Assembly: GCA_023423855.1 (NCBI GenBank) | Contig: JAFAEU010000291.1 | Location: 1-5,776, forward strand | DNA from: Pseudomonadota bacterium | GTDB taxonomy: Bacteria > Pseudomonadota > Gammaproteobacteria > Xanthomonadales > Xanthomonadaceae | Reading direction: 5' to 3' | DNA: 5,776 nucleotides | Shown here: one piece after another, positions 4,714 through 5,776 of the stretch | Numbering within the stretch: the first letter of the stretch is position 1 | How the letters are laid out: every line of letters begins with the position of its first letter | Made by a program: the position numbers and the translations under genes | The notes under the pieces: generated by a model | The model's input: the letters and a program-made list of their open reading frames with translations, nothing else | Told to the model about the DNA's origin: nothing | Databases searched by the model: none

Positions 4714-5776
4714 ACCATCTCCATGTTGTTGGACGCGTCCGGCTGCCGAAGAGGCGCGCCCGGTGCGCCGCCGATGAAATGGCGCACGCGTGGACGCCTG
4801 TCGGGGGCCGCAAGCAGCGACAGGATCCGCTCCTGCAGCGCCCGCTCGTCCTCGGTCACGCGCTCGTGCTGACGCAGGTGTTCGACCCAGGAGCCATCGA
4901 GGAAGTACTCCAGGTAGGTGCCCGGTTCGGTGGTGTCCTCGGCCACGCCCCACTGCACCGCGCCGTCGCGCCGGCGGCTGCGGCCGAGCGTGCGCATCAG
5001 GCGCAGGAACTCCTCGCGCCGATCCAGCGCGATCCGGTACTCGATCGTGACCAGCACCGGGCCGCGGTCGCCCGCGATTTCGTCCACCAGCACCGGCTGC
5101 GGCCAGTGCCCGGACGGGGTGACGTTCACGTTGGCGGCCTCTCCAAGCCGGAAGCGCAGGACGAACAGCGCCGCCAGAACGGTACCGGCTGCTGCCACGA
5201 CCAGCGCCAGCACAGTGCTGGTTTGCTGCGCCAGCGTGCCCCAGCCCAGGCTACCAACCGCCATGCCCGCAGAGAACACCACGATGTAGAGTCCCAGCGC
5301 CCGTGCGCGCACCCATGCCGGCACGGAGGTCTGCGCGGCGATCTGCAGCGACGACAGCACGGTGATCCAGGCGAAGCCGTTGGCCAGAGAAATCAGGTAC
5401 AGCACCGGGAGGTTGCGCAGCAGCGCCAGCGCCAGCATGCAGCCGGCATAGACGAGGGTGGCGGCCAGCACCAGGCGGTCGGAATCTATGCGCGCGCGCA
5501 GCTTCGGCAATAGCACCGCGCCGGTGATCGCACCGATGCCGATGCACCCCAGCAGCAAGCCGTAGGCGCCGGCGCTGGCCTGCAGTTCGCGGTTGACCAC
5601 GATCGGCAACAGTGCGGTCAGCGCGCTGGCGAAAAGGAAGAAGCTGGCGGCCTTGACCAGCACCGACTGCAGAACCGAAGCCTGTCTGGCGTAGCGTAGG
5701 CCGGCAAGCAGGGCTACACCGAAGGACTCGGGAGGCAGGGCCGTCTTGATCGGCGTGCGCTTCCAGATGACCAGTA
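4710..5776 (-). CDS. MFS_3-type transporter with C-terminal ABM-like domain (5' part outside window)
   Basis: 354 residues are visible; the N-terminal half lies beyond the right edge. The visible part starts in LVIWKRTP, followed by several hydrophobic helices: about residues 40-60, 70-90, 100-115, 117-134, 157-178 and 184-210. VPAWVRARALGLYIVVFSAG (151-170) is a pattern I associate with PF05977 exporters, the group that includes enterobactin exporter EntS-like proteins. A soluble C-terminal domain (about 238-320) begins GPVLVTIEYRI and carries SWVEHLRQHERVT (295-307), like the antibiotic-biosynthesis-monooxygenase fold often fused to this class. These are proton-driven inner-membrane efflux pumps for small molecules; the substrate here is unknown. 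The last codons contain the ribosome binding site of the first XapX gene, and the stop overlaps its ATG. A GTG at 5663 is open in frame but is internal, since coding continues to the edge. Confidence 0.85.
   Translation of the reverse strand, partial: LVIWKRTPIKTALPPESFGVALLAGLRYARQASVLQSVLVKAASFFLFASALTALLPIVVNRELQASAGAYGLLLGCIGIGAITGAVLLPKLRARIDSDRLVLAATLVYAGCMLALALLRNLPVLYLISLANGFAWITVLSSLQIAAQTSVPAWVRARALGLYIVVFSAGMAVGSLGWGTLAQQTSTVLALVVAAAGTVLAALFVLRFRLGEAANVNVTPSGHWPQPVLVDEIAGDRGPVLVTIEYRIALDRREEFLRLMRTLGRSRRRDGAVQWGVAEDTTEPGTYLEYFLDGSWVEHLRQHERVTEDERALQERILSLLAAPDRRPRVRHFIGGAPGAPLRQPDASNNMEMV

Noticed and set aside
4316..4953. Longer minus-strand frames (165 and 160 codons) that end in the two XapX genes
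   Set aside because: The extra N-terminal residues are out-of-frame reading of the upstream genes. The XapX family length and good ribosome binding sites support ATG at 4474 and 4713.
4407..5513. 368-codon + strand open frame opposite the XapX and exporter genes
   Set aside because: No motif, many Arg and Gln, and it covers three well-supported minus-strand genes.

Overview
The window looks like chromosomal DNA from a high-GC Gram-negative bacterium. Two 60-base lines I counted in the coding regions are 73-75% GC, and there is a gene for an outer-membrane beta-barrel protein. The style of the genes would suit a Xanthomonadales/Lysobacter-like gammaproteobacterium, but that placement is inference. 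All supported genes lie on the minus strand and are listed here in transcription order, from the right edge to the left.

Right half (5776 to 2959): a tightly packed four-gene operon. First comes the C-terminal part of an MFS_3-type exporter with a C-terminal ABM-like domain, cut by the window edge. Two tandem small membrane proteins of the XapX/DUF1427 type follow, then an outer-membrane barrel of the alginate-export family (PF13372-like). The first two junctions are ATGA overlaps, and the last has one base between stop and start. The Shine-Dalgarno of the second XapX gene sits inside a perfect 16-bp palindrome, so its translation is probably opened by ribosomes on the first. An inner-membrane exporter, two small inner-membrane proteins and an outer-membrane barrel made together suggest a trans-envelope transport unit. 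The substrate cannot be told from sequence.

Middle (2958 to 2488): about 470 bp with no convincing gene. It is clearly poorer in GC (about 47% over 2641-2820) and carries two adjacent hairpins, G-runs on the + strand (C-rich in minus-strand RNA, as in rut sites), a 12-bp direct repeat and two short palindromes. It probably ends the operon transcript and holds the promoter of the next gene.

Left half (2487 to 1): the first 829 codons of a very large open gene of the uncharacterised DUF6603 family, running off the left edge. It has a helical N-terminus, a long beta-rich body and no signal peptide. Its first ~100 codons are AT-richer than the rest. Long open frames on the opposite strand are shadows of these genes.
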